Shown: positions 22,948 to 34,386 of the stretch, piece after piece
Numbering within the stretch: the stretch's first letter is position 1
How the letters are laid out: the number at the start of each line of letters is the position of its first letter
From: Daldinia sp. FL1419
Taxonomy: Eukaryota > Ascomycota > Sordariomycetes > Xylariales > Hypoxylaceae
DNA length: 64,000 nt
NCBI GenBank assembly: GCA_025201765.1
Contig: MU623382.1
Coordinates: 1-64,000, forward strand
Direction of reading: 5' to 3'
Notes under the pieces: generated by a model
What the model saw: only the letters and a program-made list of their open reading frames with translations
What the model was told of the DNA's origin: nothing
The model's database searches: none
Program-made: the position numbers and the translations under genes

Positions 22948-25353
22948 CTCTTCAAGACTTAGGTTAGGCAATATGAATTATGTGAGTTTAGATGATTCCC
23001 TTCTTAGAAGGGGGTTTCAACGATAGCAGACAAATCGGCAATAACACCGGTGGTGGTGGTAGTGGTGGTGGTGGGCGGTTGAAGATGTTGTGAGGTTGTG
23101 AAATGGTGGAGAAAAAGGTTGTAAGTTGAATGACAGAATTGATTTGGGTGGGTTTAATAGAAAGTGGTAAGAGAAGTTTGGGGGAGAGTGGGCGCGTGTG
23201 GCACTGTATATGCGATTCGAACGCAGGTGAGGCTGACAAAAAAAAAAGAAGTGCGACGTGTCAAATGTGTAATAACGCGCCGGTGTTCGAATTGGCCAAT
23301 TGTCTTTTGACAATGGCAATCGGGGTTGAAGTAAAAGAAGCTTCAATACTGGAAGGATGTGTAGATATTTGCCTTGTGTGTTGAAGTTACGTTCGTGCGT
23401 GTGGTTGAGAAGGCAATCCACGAAGCTTGCAACGAAAAAGGGAAGTGGACTGGATCTGAAGGCTTTTTCGGCTGTTGGATTATCTAATAGTCCTGGCCTA
23501 TCTCAGCTAGGTTACCACTTGTACCACTCTGGTTTGCTTCAGGCTTTTAAGCTATGGTAAATACGTTATTCGATACTTCAAAAGATACTTACGTGTACTT
23601 GGGTACTTAATGTACATGCATCTACAAGATGTTGAAATGTACTGTACCTTAAAAGATAGGTACCTTGACCTTAGGCCGGATTAGTTCAGACAGCCTTCCC
23701 TATTCCTCTTCGACCTGACTTGGGTAGGGATCAAGACCCGCTGAAAACCAAGTTCCTATCTTGTATGATTGGACAACCGTTCAGATGGAACTCGATAATG
23801 GCACGTGCGAGTCAGTACCTACATATCGGGGTACTTAAGAATCCTTGCCAATGAATATGTACGTATAATATGGGGAAGCTTGGACTTGAGACCTTGGTTT
23901 AGAAGTGGAAGGCCGGGGAGAAGGAATCACCAAGGTAGCTGCTTACCCTTTTCTTACCTTATACAGACAATCACACAGTAAGATCGATCTACATAATTTA
24001 TACAAAATCAACTATTTCTTAACTAATATGGAATGGATTGCATCAAGGCATCGTATGTTATAATTTTCTGCGCTATTCCGTGCTATTTGCAAAATACCTA
24101 CTTTTACACTGCCCCTTATTATAAACGTTTCCTTATCCAGGGCTTAGACAAACTTTCCATCGATGTCTCAGGAGGCTAGCCAATCCTCTGGTTATGCCTC
24201 AAAAAGCGTTGGACAGTCTAGGGCTTTTCTTGGGAATTGGAATTTGCACAGTTAAACCCACGTGCCAAACAGTTAAAAATCTATATATCTGTCCGTGCCA
24301 GCTTCAATACCAAGCCACTCAACTGACACGATACCGAATCTAGTTTCTCCCCTGTTAAGGAATTATTACCCATGAATGTGTCCCACTAGCGAACGCTATG
24401 ATGAACAGTGCGTATTCTAAATTTCCAACTTCCTTGAGTTTATCGTAAGGCTGAGGCACACTGAATGTCGTCATGGCCTTTAAGTTCTCATTATCGTATA
24501 ATTTGGCATTTACCTAGAAAGATTGAAGGTTTTCTTCGTGATAAGGCACTAGGTTACCTTTGTAGTTCAAGCCACGGCGTCGTTTGTACCGTGCGCTTAA
24601 GTGCTGTGTGACTGTTCCCTGACTCAGTCGCATATTTGGTTCATCACTGGACTACCTCGGATCGTATTGCCGTTTGCATTATCTGGTATGGGGAACTGCT
24701 GCCCCTAGTGAAGTAATATGAGGATAAGCTTACGGGAATTTTATATGTCATAATACTATCCCGTATCTCTTGTTCAATATTCAATAAGTGATATATTCTC
24801 TGCGCAAGACATGTAACCTTGACTTTCAACAGAAAAGAGATAGGTACCTAATTACAGAATTAGGCGAAATAGTAGCTATGTTCGCATTATTCGTCTATTA
24901 AATCCTCAGTACTGATGTTAGTATAAAATCTGCATAATATGTAGGTACATGCAAAGTGAAAGATGCATGAGTGAGATCTGTTGCGAAATCCTCCAAAAAA
25001 TTCGATAGATCCAAAACCTGGGTGGAACTTTGGTACTTCGAGGTACCTGGATTTAATACGTGCATGCACTTGCAAATACATTATGTAAGCTCACAGAGTG
25101 GAGAAGCAAGTTAGCCCCTCAATCATCCAATCATCCAATCATCCGATGATCCAACTTTATCGAACCATCAATCTGCCGCCTATCGCAACCTTCTTCCTCA
25201 AGTGACGATGTCGACTCAATTGCGTCGGAGCTAATCCGAACATAGCCCCATAGTATGCACAAAATCTGGCGAAACATAATTGAAGCTTGGACGCACCCGC
25301 GATATCGAACTTAACTCACTCCTCATCATCGTTACCGTCGCCAAAATCTCAAG
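22948..25353. other. Intergenic region, 2.4 kb, with GGT microsatellite
   Basis: Just upstream of DEF1 is a GGT/GGTGGT microsatellite (about 23048-23078), likely in its 5-prime leader. The rest (about 23300-25350) shows no coding signal; a short direct repeat of AATCATCC units is at about 25128-25155, near the start of the next gene. Confidence 0.4.
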
Positions 25354-26592
25354 ATGGTGGTCCGAACGACTTCGCTCAACTCCCTCAAGAAATTCCTCCC
25401 CAAGATACACCAACCCCTACCCTTAACCCACCGCGAATCCCAACAGCTACTCGACTCGATAACGGCATCCTTCCGAAAGAACCTCGATAAAGAACACCCG
25501 TGGGAACACCACGATGATATAACGTCGCAGACCCCTATACCCCAGACCAAAAAGCCCCTTCTTTCGACGTCTATACCACCTTCGCCAGATACTCCGGGCC
25601 AACACCATCCTACGGATAGACACTTACGCGCTATTCTCTCCAACCCGCTCTTTTCGCATCAGGGCAAGAAGAAATTACCCTCGGTGCCTAGGGACCCCTT
25701 CGATGTATTCGACTCCGCTGTGTCGCGGGGTCTTATGACCCCGCGGCGCGCTGCTGGTTTTCTCGCCAAAGTGCGATCGCAAATTCCGAATGGATCGGCG
25801 GAGGAAATCCGGCAGGGCATGGCCAACTCGAGAGCCGGATTAAAAGTGGTACAATGGCTACGGGCTTCCGGTTTAGAAAACGACCTGCAATTCCTTTCCG
25901 ACCCGGCCCTCTTTGCGGCTCTCATACCGTTCATGTACGCCGAGGGCTTAGAGGAGGTAGCTTGGACGTGGGTCGCGCGCCTATCGGTCCGCGACGAGGC
26001 CGACAAGGCGAAAGAACTCCATCTATCTGTATTGTCTACTCTATTAGCCGCCATCATGAAGCAGACCAGTTATACGTATTCCGGCACAAGGACGACCCTC
26101 GACGGCTCGTACGAGGCTATGATACGTGCGAAAGACATACTTCTACCCTCCAAACCGCACGAAACACCGTTCAGAAGCCTCCGGTACGCATGGATCGGAT
26201 TATCTCAGCTTTCTACCGTGTTCGCTTCGGAACGGCCAAAACCGTCGGCAGCTCTATTCGATTCCTTCGTCGATATAGGGCGTCCGATGGGAGTAGAACT
26301 GGATATGGCGCATTTGGGGCTCCATCACCCCCTTGCGCCCGACCACTCTGCCGCTGTGCAGTACTTACATGAATATCCCGACTCCGTAAATTTTCATCCA
26401 TCGGTCCGGAGACGGGTTGTTTGCTTAGCCCTGGATACGGCGGACCGGCTAAAAGAAGTTGGAGACATGGACGAGGCTTCCTGGGTGCAGCGGTTCTTGC
26501 TAAGGATAGGGCAAGACTTGAACTTCGATCTTTTTAATGCATCGGAAAAAGACTTAATATCTTCCGAACTGCCTATATATCGTATGATGTAA
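25354..26592 (+). CDS. Uncharacterised protein with mitochondrial-type N-terminus (412 aa)
   Basis: A single open exon begins MVVRTTSLNSLKKFLPKIHQ, rich in Arg, Lys, Ser and Leu without acidic residues, which resembles a mitochondrial presequence. The body is mainly helical by composition. Recognisable segments are LRAILSNPLFSHQGKKKLPS (about 89-108), DPFDVFDSAVSRGLMTPRRA and LRASGLENDLQFLSDPAL. I do not recognise a family; the layout of helical repeats would be compatible with a fungal mitochondrial expression factor, but this is only an inference. The gene uses codons like its neighbours and has a clear ATG in a good context (AAGATGGTG). Confidence 0.7.
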   Translation: MVVRTTSLNSLKKFLPKIHQPLPLTHRESQQLLDSITASFRKNLDKEHPWEHHDDITSQTPIPQTKKPLLSTSIPPSPDTPGQHHPTDRHLRAILSNPLFSHQGKKKLPSVPRDPFDVFDSAVSRGLMTPRRAAGFLAKVRSQIPNGSAEEIRQGMANSRAGLKVVQWLRASGLENDLQFLSDPALFAALIPFMYAEGLEEVAWTWVARLSVRDEADKAKELHLSVLSTLLAAIMKQTSYTYSGTRTTLDGSYEAMIRAKDILLPSKPHETPFRSLRYAWIGLSQLSTVFASERPKPSAALFDSFVDIGRPMGVELDMAHLGLHHPLAPDHSAAVQYLHEYPDSVNFHPSVRRRVVCLALDTADRLKEVGDMDEASWVQRFLLRIGQDLNFDLFNASEKDLISSELPIYRMM

Positions 26593-26939
26593 GGGGTGGA
26601 ATTTTTACTTGGAGATGAGAAATAGCACAGTGCTATTCAACTTTATATCACAGAAGGGGAAGTTTTGTTTGGGCCGGCGTTCCGAGGGACTTGAGCAGCC
26701 TGTGTTTTTACTGAGCTTTGTCCAATGAATTGGAAAACAGGGTTCACGATGCAGCGTTTAGCAGCTACCAACAACTTACTAGCATCTGAGCAATGTATTG
26801 TTATTGTATATACCATTTCATCCGTGTATTCCCATCAAATCGGATATATACATGTTACGCATATGAGGTAGTTTGGTTACCATATTTCTAAACTCTGTAA
26901 CAGACCTGGGTATCGTACAACTTGAATTTTCAATGTCTC

Positions 26940-26999
<60 letters not shown>

Positions 27000-27288
27000 C
27001 TCAGATAAGACTCGCGCGTAGATCATTCCTCATATATCGTTCGTCCATCTCGTGAAGATCCTTCACCGGTACTTTCGCCAAGATATTACCGCTTTACAGT
27101 AACGATGCAGAAGGGAAGCAAAAGATAGACATTACTGCTGATCCTCGATCCCGTTAACAACGCGCAAAGCACGCCTGGGCGCCAATACGACGCTAATGAA
27201 ATTCGGTTGCTATTATATTGAGGTTAGCAATTAATTCTTCATGCAAGGAGCCTGAAGGGGTCTTCAATTGCCCCTGAGTCAATGCAGT
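26593..27288. other. Intergenic region with A57 homopolymer
   Basis: This region lies between the 3-prime end of the 412-residue gene and the 3-prime end of the kelch gene. It contains an uninterrupted run of 57 A (26941-26997); otherwise nothing notable was seen. Confidence 0.5.
26941..26997 (+). repeat. Uninterrupted poly(A) tract of 57 nt
   Basis: 57 consecutive A follow CAATGTCTCC and precede GACTCAGATAAG. It is far longer than any other homopolymer here. It could be a retroposed tail, a mononucleotide microsatellite, or an assembly or polymerase-slippage artefact; no target-site duplication was found. Confidence 0.9.
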
Positions 27289-29953
27289 TCAGGAACTCCG
27301 AAGATTCAAGCACACGAAAGGGGGGGAAGAGAAGAAACATTTGATACTACGTACCCGTCCATCCAGTAGCGCGTCTGCCGACCCAGCCGTACTGCGACTC
27401 GCACCACTCTTGGAACGCCCAACACCTCCTGCGCCGGCTGCCCCGCTAAGGTAGCTATCATACGCCCAGGGGCTGTGGTCGTCACTAGGCCACGGCAAGC
27501 CTGAACCCAAGCCTGAACCAGATGTTCCAGAACTCGGATCATCACTGGCCGTCCATCTTGGCTCGCTCTGGCGACCTACCCATCCAAACTGTTCACTAGA
27601 GCCACTAGAAGAACCGCGACGGTGACTCTTGCGTAGCTTTTCTCGCATACCGGCGACGGCTGCTCCAAAGCCGTTCTGTCCTTCTATAGAGCCAGAGCAC
27701 CGGTTCGCAACGGCCATATGCTGTTTATACGCGGCTACCTGGCGACGGTATAGCCATGTGCAGAACCCAAGGTATAATGCGGCCAGACCCGCTAGGCCTG
27801 CTATCACACCCGCCGCGATCAATCCCCCTCTTGCACCGGGAGATGAAGGGGAATCGCCCGGTCCTGGATCGCCATTTGTCACGGTAGCAGTGCTGCCTGG
27901 TGCTGTAATAGTAAATACCGGTGGCGTACCGGTCTTAAAAGGGCCGTCTGTTGCAGGACCAGACGCTGGTTGCGTTGCAGTTGCGCCACCATCAGATGAA
28001 CCGCCTACAACCGATTGAACTATATCGGGCACTTTATAACCGTAGCTACCAGCAAGTATGCTATTCTCTGGGTGATCATCTGCTGGGTGGTCTGCTGCAT
28101 CGAAGGAACCTTTCCATTCCAAGCTCGACGCGTCGAAATTATAGATACCAGGTTTGTCGCAAGCGATTTCGGTACCAACATAGCCACCAATCACAATCAT
28201 CTGTCCATCTCGGGCAGCGCATTGATGCCCGGCCCGAGCTGGTGGCTCCTTGCTAGTTGAAGTATCGACTTTAATCCAAGTAAAAGAAGGAACAGTTAAA
28301 ATCCATATGTCCGTGTATTGAGTTTGATTTTTATAGGGGAGTAGGTTTTGTCCGCCGTACATATAAATATTGAATGAACTTGCGTCGGGGGCCGAGAAGA
28401 TGACTGCACATGGATTTACTCGTACTTGAGGCGCTTCACCGGAAGTTTCCTGGTGATACCAGGTGCTAGTTTTTATGTCGTAAACATCAATGGTGCTCAT
28501 AGAAGAGTACCCGTCTGTCGTTTCATGATCTCCAACCACCCCGCCCCCAAGACCCAGTAGAATACCGTTCGGAGCCCAACCAGGAACATAAACCAGAACG
28601 CCGTCGGCGCGTTCGGTAAACCCGTCTTGATTTTGAATGCCGCCCCATGTGATATTCCGGTAGGCACCACCTTCAGGTGCGCCGGAAGAATGAAGTGAGT
28701 CGACCCCCGTATTCGCGTATCCCGGATGCGTGAACTCGAGTAGACTCTTTAGATAAACGCGGTCAATCTGGTTCGTCCATCCTGGCGTAGTAGCCCAATC
28801 TAAGTGGCCACCAAAGTACCAACTAAGGCCTAACTCAGGAACGGAGATTCCAGCGCCCTCTGCCGCTCGCTGTACAAGGGTGCCTTCAGGATCGGAAAAG
28901 TTGCCAGCCGAAGTCTTGGGATTTTGAAATTCCGTCCACGTTGACGAAGCTACATCATACATCCATGTGGAAACTGGCGATGGTTGCACGATAGGGGTAT
29001 CGGAAAATTCGCCGCCATAAAGGTACAGACGGTCTAAATCGTTCCAGAGATAGCCAAGGGATACCGCTGGTGGGCCTGATGGCTTAGGAAGACCCGAGAG
29101 GGCCGGTGAGCTAATGTCCCACGACTTGGTGAGATCAAGGGCTATGAAATCGTTGTCTGGAGCCTGGTTAGTAAACATCCTTTCCCACTCGTTCAATATT
29201 TTAGATACCTACTCCATGTATTGGCTTGTTGATCCCCGTTAGTCTTTGACCGGCCACCGTAAAAGTACACGGTCCCATTGATTAAAGCGCCTTGCAAGAT
29301 GTTAGCGCGTCTAATGTGAAAGAATAGCGTATGATTTATAGACGCTTACTTTGACCGGCCCATCTCGTGCAAACATCGGTGGGACTATTCTCTCTGGCTT
29401 TGAGATGCATGCTTGGAGTTGGTTGGATTAAGCCTGCGTCTGCGCCGCTGATCTCAACCTTTTTACGGCCGTTATTATAACTAATGGTTGGAAGAACAAT
29501 TGCGATGAGCAGAGCGATCATGGAGAGCCTATGAAGCCCTGCAATGGTGGGAGGTGGCGCACTAGAAGTAGTTTTCATCCTCGGGCGCCTCGACGGTGCC
29601 AATTTAGACAACCACTTCGACTTTCCCCTCGACGAATCTTGCCCACTAGAGGGTCTCTTCTCCACTGGCGAAACTATTTCCGAGGGCAACTCAATTCTTT
29701 CGCCTGGGTCGGTTCCTTCGTGCGTTTCGGAAACTATATTGTGCTGACTTTCTTGCTCCTCTTCGGCCAGTCCTACTTCCTTGAATATCGATTGTCGGCC
29801 TTTCCTGATACCTTTCCCCATCGAAAATGCCGGCAGTCTCGAACCTTCTCTCAAACGATCTGATGTGACTAGCGAATTAAATCTCGGACGAGGACTTTCG
29901 TTTCGTCGACTTGCTAGGTCGGGATTACTATTGAAGACCTTTGTAAATGTCAT
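27289..29953 (-). CDS. Kelch-repeat membrane protein (about 849 aa)
   Basis: Exons are 29953..29350, 29290..29213 and 29156..27289 (introns 59 and 56 nt; the second has a TACTAAC branch point). Kelch-type beta-propeller blades occupy about residues 205-610 (for example ALINGTVYFYGGRSK, LYLYGGEF, IYMYGGQNLLPYKNQ, MIVIGGYVG). A hydrophobic segment lies at about 143-158 (LSMIALLIAIVLPTIS). A C-terminal transmembrane helix (LIAAGVIAGLAGLAALYLGF) is followed by a Ser/Gly-rich cytosolic tail. The propeller is probably extracytoplasmic. Starting at Met126 (29578) instead would make the first hydrophobic segment a signal peptide. The C-terminus is uncertain: a GTACGT donor near 27354 could join to a short further exon. 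Function is not known. Confidence 0.8.
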
Positions 29954-31136
29954 GGTGAAATGGCATCCGACTGTCGCGCAAATAATCGCATCTCAAACCC
30001 ACCGCATAGAACAATATCGCCACCCCATGCGTAGTGATGACTACGGGAGGGGGGATGGCATCTTGATATATGGATATGAGGTCACGGAGCAACCCTATTA
30101 GGGCTTCAAGGGGCAGCCAGATAACATAGAATCAACCCAGGAGCCAATAGCGACGTAGTTATCAAAGTACTTGCGGATACAACAGCGTCGGCATTTCGTA
30201 TAATAGGCTCGGGTAACGTTAAAGGGCCGTGGATGTAACGGGGCGACATGGGCAAGCTGGCTCACTACATCATGGACATGGAAATTAAATGCCATAATTG
30301 CATCAGCCAGTAGTGTTCTTTTACTTTAAGGGGGTTGCTAGTAAGATTTACTGGATGCGCTGGATATGCTGGATGCGGCGAAGCGGCGAGTTGAAGCAAG
30401 AAAAGTCAGTAGCAGGTAGTTACTCATTGCCGTTTTGAGCCAGGAACAGGGGGATTGAGCGCAAATGATTGGATCTCGAAGAATAGACCAACCGGGGTAG
30501 GCCAGGTTATGACGACATGCCCCCAAGATCTGATCGATTCAAAATCTTAAAAAGGCAAGCATTAAGGTAGCATCACTTCCCCACAAGGAGGGCTTGTTCC
30601 TTGGCTACACCTACTACTAGTGTAGTATGTATAAACGTACTAACAAGATGGTGATAATAGGTTGATAGGTACCTATCTAGGTACCTAGGCACCTACGCTA
30701 ATAACTCTGGATACCTAGGTAGGTTAAAGGAATTGGTAATAAATCTTAATTTTTATCAGTATATATGTAGGGTACCCAAGGCCATCTAACCACTACATTG
30801 CCATAACAACTTCCAGATCCTATTGATGCATTCGTATTTTATTATTATGACTACCTAGGTATATGGGCAGGTAGGCTTGTGAAAGGCTTCCTTCCCCCAA
30901 TACACCTGCTTTCTTTAGGAGGAAATGGGATTGCTTGTGCCTACTTGCTTGGGTACCATCCAGACATCTTAGATATCAAATACCCATGTAGAGCATATAT
31001 CTAAATGAATAAAATGCTAAAGACAACTCGACCGAATTATAATCACTGTATCTAAGATAGATTGTTCGTTGAAAATTTCATATCCAAGAAAAAAGCACTA
31101 TTCCATCAACTATTCTATACCTGTATATTGCCTAAG
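29954..31136. other. Intergenic region, 1.2 kb
   Basis: This is the divergent region between the kelch gene and the F-box/LRR-like gene. It contains the strongest clusters of the palindromic motif (AGGTACCTATCTAGGTACCT at about 30668-30687, and ATACCTAGGTAGGTT at 30711-30725). No gene was seen. Confidence 0.45.
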
Positions 31137-32486
31137 ATGACGATGAACTGGAGTTTATATTTTAAGGTATTTCATATGGTGTTCCGCCTGATGACGCCTC
31201 AGGAAATTCGACACGTACGGCTGGTCTGCAAGGCTTTGGCAGATATTGGCGCATGCCACGGCTTCAGAAACCTCACCGTCTTTCTACACCAGGAAAGCTT
31301 CGCTGCACTATCAAATTTTGCGAACCATCGTTCCATTGGACCATATATCAATGAGATCGTCTACGACACTCGTACCCCTACCAGTTCAATGGGCGAGAGA
31401 CCTCTCTCCATGCCACAATACTTACTTCGGACTGGACCCGGAGATCTCCGTAGGAGAGTACAAAGTTGTAGAGAGAACTGGATTCCATCCGATGCCTTCG
31501 AGAAAGATTCCATGTCTGACGGCGATATCCGTGAGAATTATCGCCGTTACCTAAGGGCCGTAAATTATGAACAGCATATCATGTCGACCCATAAAGATTT
31601 CAGATTTTTCCAAGAGGTCCTACCGAAATTTCCCGGGTTAAGAAGCGTTACGATCAGTAACGGAATCGCCATTCAACGTTCATCGCCTTTCAGCGCTTTC
31701 TTTATCCCTGATGATGTATCACATTTTCCAGCGTGTGATCGCCAGACACGAGCCGTCATATACGGTTTAAGATCCGCACAGAGGCGCTTGGAAAGCTTCT
31801 GGATTACTGGGGTGAATCCAATCTCGATTCGACGGGAGATTCTCTACAGCATGCCAGATGTATGCCCTAGGTTAAAATCTCTTAAGCTATGGTTCCACGA
31901 AGAATTATCCATGGCTCTCATAACTCCTGGAGAAAAGGGTTACCCGAATACAGGAAGGAGGGAAATGTCAATATGTCTCCAGAACTTACCCGGCATACAG
32001 GTTCTCCATCTCTGCTTCTGTCAGACACCCCCATTGCCCCCTCGCCATGCTATGCTCCGAGATATTTATCCTATTGTGGAAAGTACTTTCCACCGATGGC
32101 ATAACTTGCGTGAGGTGTATTTCCATCAAGTTGTGGGTTCTTCAAAAGATTTCCGAATTTTCTTCATCCAACAAAGAAACTCATTGAAAGATCTTCATTT
32201 GGGCCAATGCAAGCTTCACACTAGCACGTGGGTAGGGCTTCTGAGAGCGATGAGGGCGGTTTTGAAACTTCAACGCTTACGTCTTTCTGGGCATTTTTGT
32301 GGCGACTCCCTATTTCAGGGACGTGCGGGTTCCAGTATCAGGCGGGAATGTTGGGACGTTGGACAACCAGATGGGATTTTTTCGCGCGAAGTAGAATATT
32401 GGTTTACCCATCCTGAAGCATTCGACCCCTTAACGCTAAGCCGGATAGATTCTCTGAAGATACTGGAAAATGCTTTTTGGATTTAA
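31137..32486 (+). CDS. F-box/LRR-like protein (449 aa)
   Basis: The ATG at 31137 begins MTMNWSLYFKVFHMVFRLMT, followed by PQEIRHVRLVCKALADIGAC, which matches the second half of a fungal F-box. The first F-box helix is degenerate (no LP.E motif), so an upstream exon may be missing; the frame is open to a TTG at 31062 but no ATG is there. The rest has leucine-rich, repeat-like stretches (LPKFPGLRSVTISNGIAI, CPRLKSLKLWFHEEL, LPGIQVLHLCFCQT, RNSLKDLHLGQCKLHTSTWV, LKLQRLRLSGHFCG), consistent with an LRR-like scaffold for substrate binding. The likely role is in an SCF ubiquitin ligase, with target unknown. It belongs to the large, fast-evolving F-box group typical of filamentous ascomycetes. Confidence 0.7.
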   Translation: MTMNWSLYFKVFHMVFRLMTPQEIRHVRLVCKALADIGACHGFRNLTVFLHQESFAALSNFANHRSIGPYINEIVYDTRTPTSSMGERPLSMPQYLLRTGPGDLRRRVQSCRENWIPSDAFEKDSMSDGDIRENYRRYLRAVNYEQHIMSTHKDFRFFQEVLPKFPGLRSVTISNGIAIQRSSPFSAFFIPDDVSHFPACDRQTRAVIYGLRSAQRRLESFWITGVNPISIRREILYSMPDVCPRLKSLKLWFHEELSMALITPGEKGYPNTGRREMSICLQNLPGIQVLHLCFCQTPPLPPRHAMLRDIYPIVESTFHRWHNLREVYFHQVVGSSKDFRIFFIQQRNSLKDLHLGQCKLHTSTWVGLLRAMRAVLKLQRLRLSGHFCGDSLFQGRAGSSIRRECWDVGQPDGIFSREVEYWFTHPEAFDPLTLSRIDSLKILENAFWI

Positions 32487-33375
32487 TCTCAAAGGGTCCA
32501 AGGCCGGTACAGTAGGATTCATGAATCAAGCCTCTCATTTACTATTTATGTTAGTATCTTGTCGTCGACTCACGATTCACCGTAGGAATCGACGGGTTGG
32601 TTGCTCGGGAAAAATATTTTATATTGAAGCGAATAATAAATAGGCGAGCCTATCATAGGGATGATGGTGATTGCTATAGAGGCTGTTCGAAGAGCAAAGC
32701 GAGTTGCATCCTATTCACAACTACTAATAACTTTTACTCACTGTATTGATTGTTCAAACTATATTCATAGTCAATATATTACCCAAACTAAGTCGTAGGC
32801 AATTCCCAAAGGGTTTAGGTGAATTATTTCGGAGTGATTTCATGAATCATATGTGTTGGAGTTACTCAATCGCCTCATCATGAGTGTAGCACAACAACCT
32901 TAGTGAGCGAGGTGTCAGTATGTAACACAATGATTCCTTGGGCAGAGTCACAATACCGTCCACTCTTTGACTTGAGTATGGTAGGCGGAAAGAGGCTATG
33001 CTATATAATAATAGTGACTTGGGTATTAGGCGGTTAAGTTGCACTTGTCCATTAAGGGTACCGCTTCATTCAGAGAACGGGTTAATAATGATGCCGTATT
33101 GAATTCTGCGTCATGTATGAGTGATTGTAAATGGGAAAAAGGATAGATAGAGTGCGATTCTAGCAAGTTAATTTCCTCATTACTTAAATTACTTCTACTA
33201 CGTTCTTATATAACACAGGGCGGATTTCAACAAAATTTCTTGCAGAGGTCTCTTTGCATCTGATATAAATTCCAGTCTCATCTATCCTTTCCTGGTATCT
33301 ACTAAACTCCATCTCCTTATTGCTAAATAATTAATAGATCTAGGTATTGAGTTACGCAAGCTTTCTGCCGCCACA
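32487..33375. other. Intergenic region, 0.9 kb
   Basis: This holds the 3-prime end of the F-box/LRR-like gene and the promoter of the Ser/Thr-rich gene. No further signal was recognised. Confidence 0.35.
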
Positions 33376-34386
33376 ATGAACACATACGCGAAGCGCAGTT
33401 TTCTGTTTGCTTTGATGGCGTTCGCATCGGGCCTCGATGCGGAACCGTCGCCATCGTCGTCGTCGCCTGAGATAACATCGGTATCAATGTTAACTCGTTT
33501 TACGACACTCACAACCACGAAGGTGGTCACTGCTTGTCCGTTTTTATCGTCAGATACCTCTACGGCATCTAAGTCTATTATCGCGGGTGGGATCCTAGGC
33601 GAAGGGTCTAGAGTAGCGGCCTCGACAGCCACAGAGGCCCCTACCAGTCTATCGAGGGATTCATGTGTAACTGTTATTCCTAACTTGTCGATTCTACCTC
33701 CACCACTCCCTATTACACTTTCCCCAGCGGTTGTACAATCTACCGAAGAGTCCCAAAACATATCTTCCACAACTATTCTCTGGCCACTGCCGGGAAATTC
33801 TGGCACCCCGGATACTCCACCATCGGCCTCTGATGTACGGGATACTACAACGAGTTTGGTAGTAACCTCATCTGCGCCTGATACTGCTACAAGTATCACA
33901 AGCCTAGAGCGGAGCAATCCACAGACACCAATCTCGACTGCCCTCGGTGGTTCTACAAGCCGAAGTAGCCATGCGCTCACTTCAACCAGCAGCGATCTAC
34001 CCATATCGACTACCAGTCACCCGCAAAGTTCAACGACTGGCAATCTACCTGCTTCGACCAGCAGTAGCTTGTCGACTTCGACTAGTAGCACACCGTCTAC
34101 TTCGACCAATAGTGACTTGCCCACTTCAACCAGCATCGCGACGCTTACTACTGGAACTTTGGCAATCATGGCCAGCGTGAGCACGGTCACTACCTCTATT
34201 ACTGATGGGACGGGACATGGTGAGGCCACGGCGTTTATGACTGCCGTCAACTCGGGTAGTTCCGATGGTGGGCCGTCGAGCCTTAGCCCCACAACTCCCC
34301 CTTTATCCACCTATTCTCCTACCACGACCATACAGGTATCCGCCATCGATCATCGAGGACGTAGGCTGGAGATGTTCCGCGGCTAA
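33376..34386 (+). CDS. Ser/Thr-rich secreted protein (336 aa)
   Basis: The ATG at 33376 begins MNTYAKRSFLFALMAFASGL, a signal peptide with likely cleavage near residues 20-22. The mature chain is dominated by Ser, Thr and Pro, with a TTLTTTKVVTACP motif at about 43-55, of the kind found in fungal cell-wall proteins. Residues about 200-255 form imperfect repeats of about 10-12 residues of the type TSTSSDLP/STS. The chain should be heavily O-glycosylated and extracellular or wall-bound. The C-terminus (VSAIDHRGRRLEMFRG) is not hydrophobic, so there is no GPI-anchor signal; an unseen 3-prime exon might supply one. No catalytic domain is present. Confidence 0.65.
   Translation: MNTYAKRSFLFALMAFASGLDAEPSPSSSSPEITSVSMLTRFTTLTTTKVVTACPFLSSDTSTASKSIIAGGILGEGSRVAASTATEAPTSLSRDSCVTVIPNLSILPPPLPITLSPAVVQSTEESQNISSTTILWPLPGNSGTPDTPPSASDVRDTTTSLVVTSSAPDTATSITSLERSNPQTPISTALGGSTSRSSHALTSTSSDLPISTTSHPQSSTTGNLPASTSSSLSTSTSSTPSTSTNSDLPTSTSIATLTTGTLAIMASVSTVTTSITDGTGHGEATAFMTAVNSGSSDGGPSSLSPTTPPLSTYSPTTTIQVSAIDHRGRRLEMFRG

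Noticed and set aside
25128..25155. Short AATCATCC direct repeats as a possible CRISPR-like or regulatory array
   Set aside because: Only three units of about 9-10 bp, without spacers; ordinary slippage is enough to explain them.
33282..34004. 240-codon minus-strand ORF over the Ser/Thr-rich gene
   Set aside because: The plus-strand frame has a signal peptide and repeat structure; the opposite frame is its complement.
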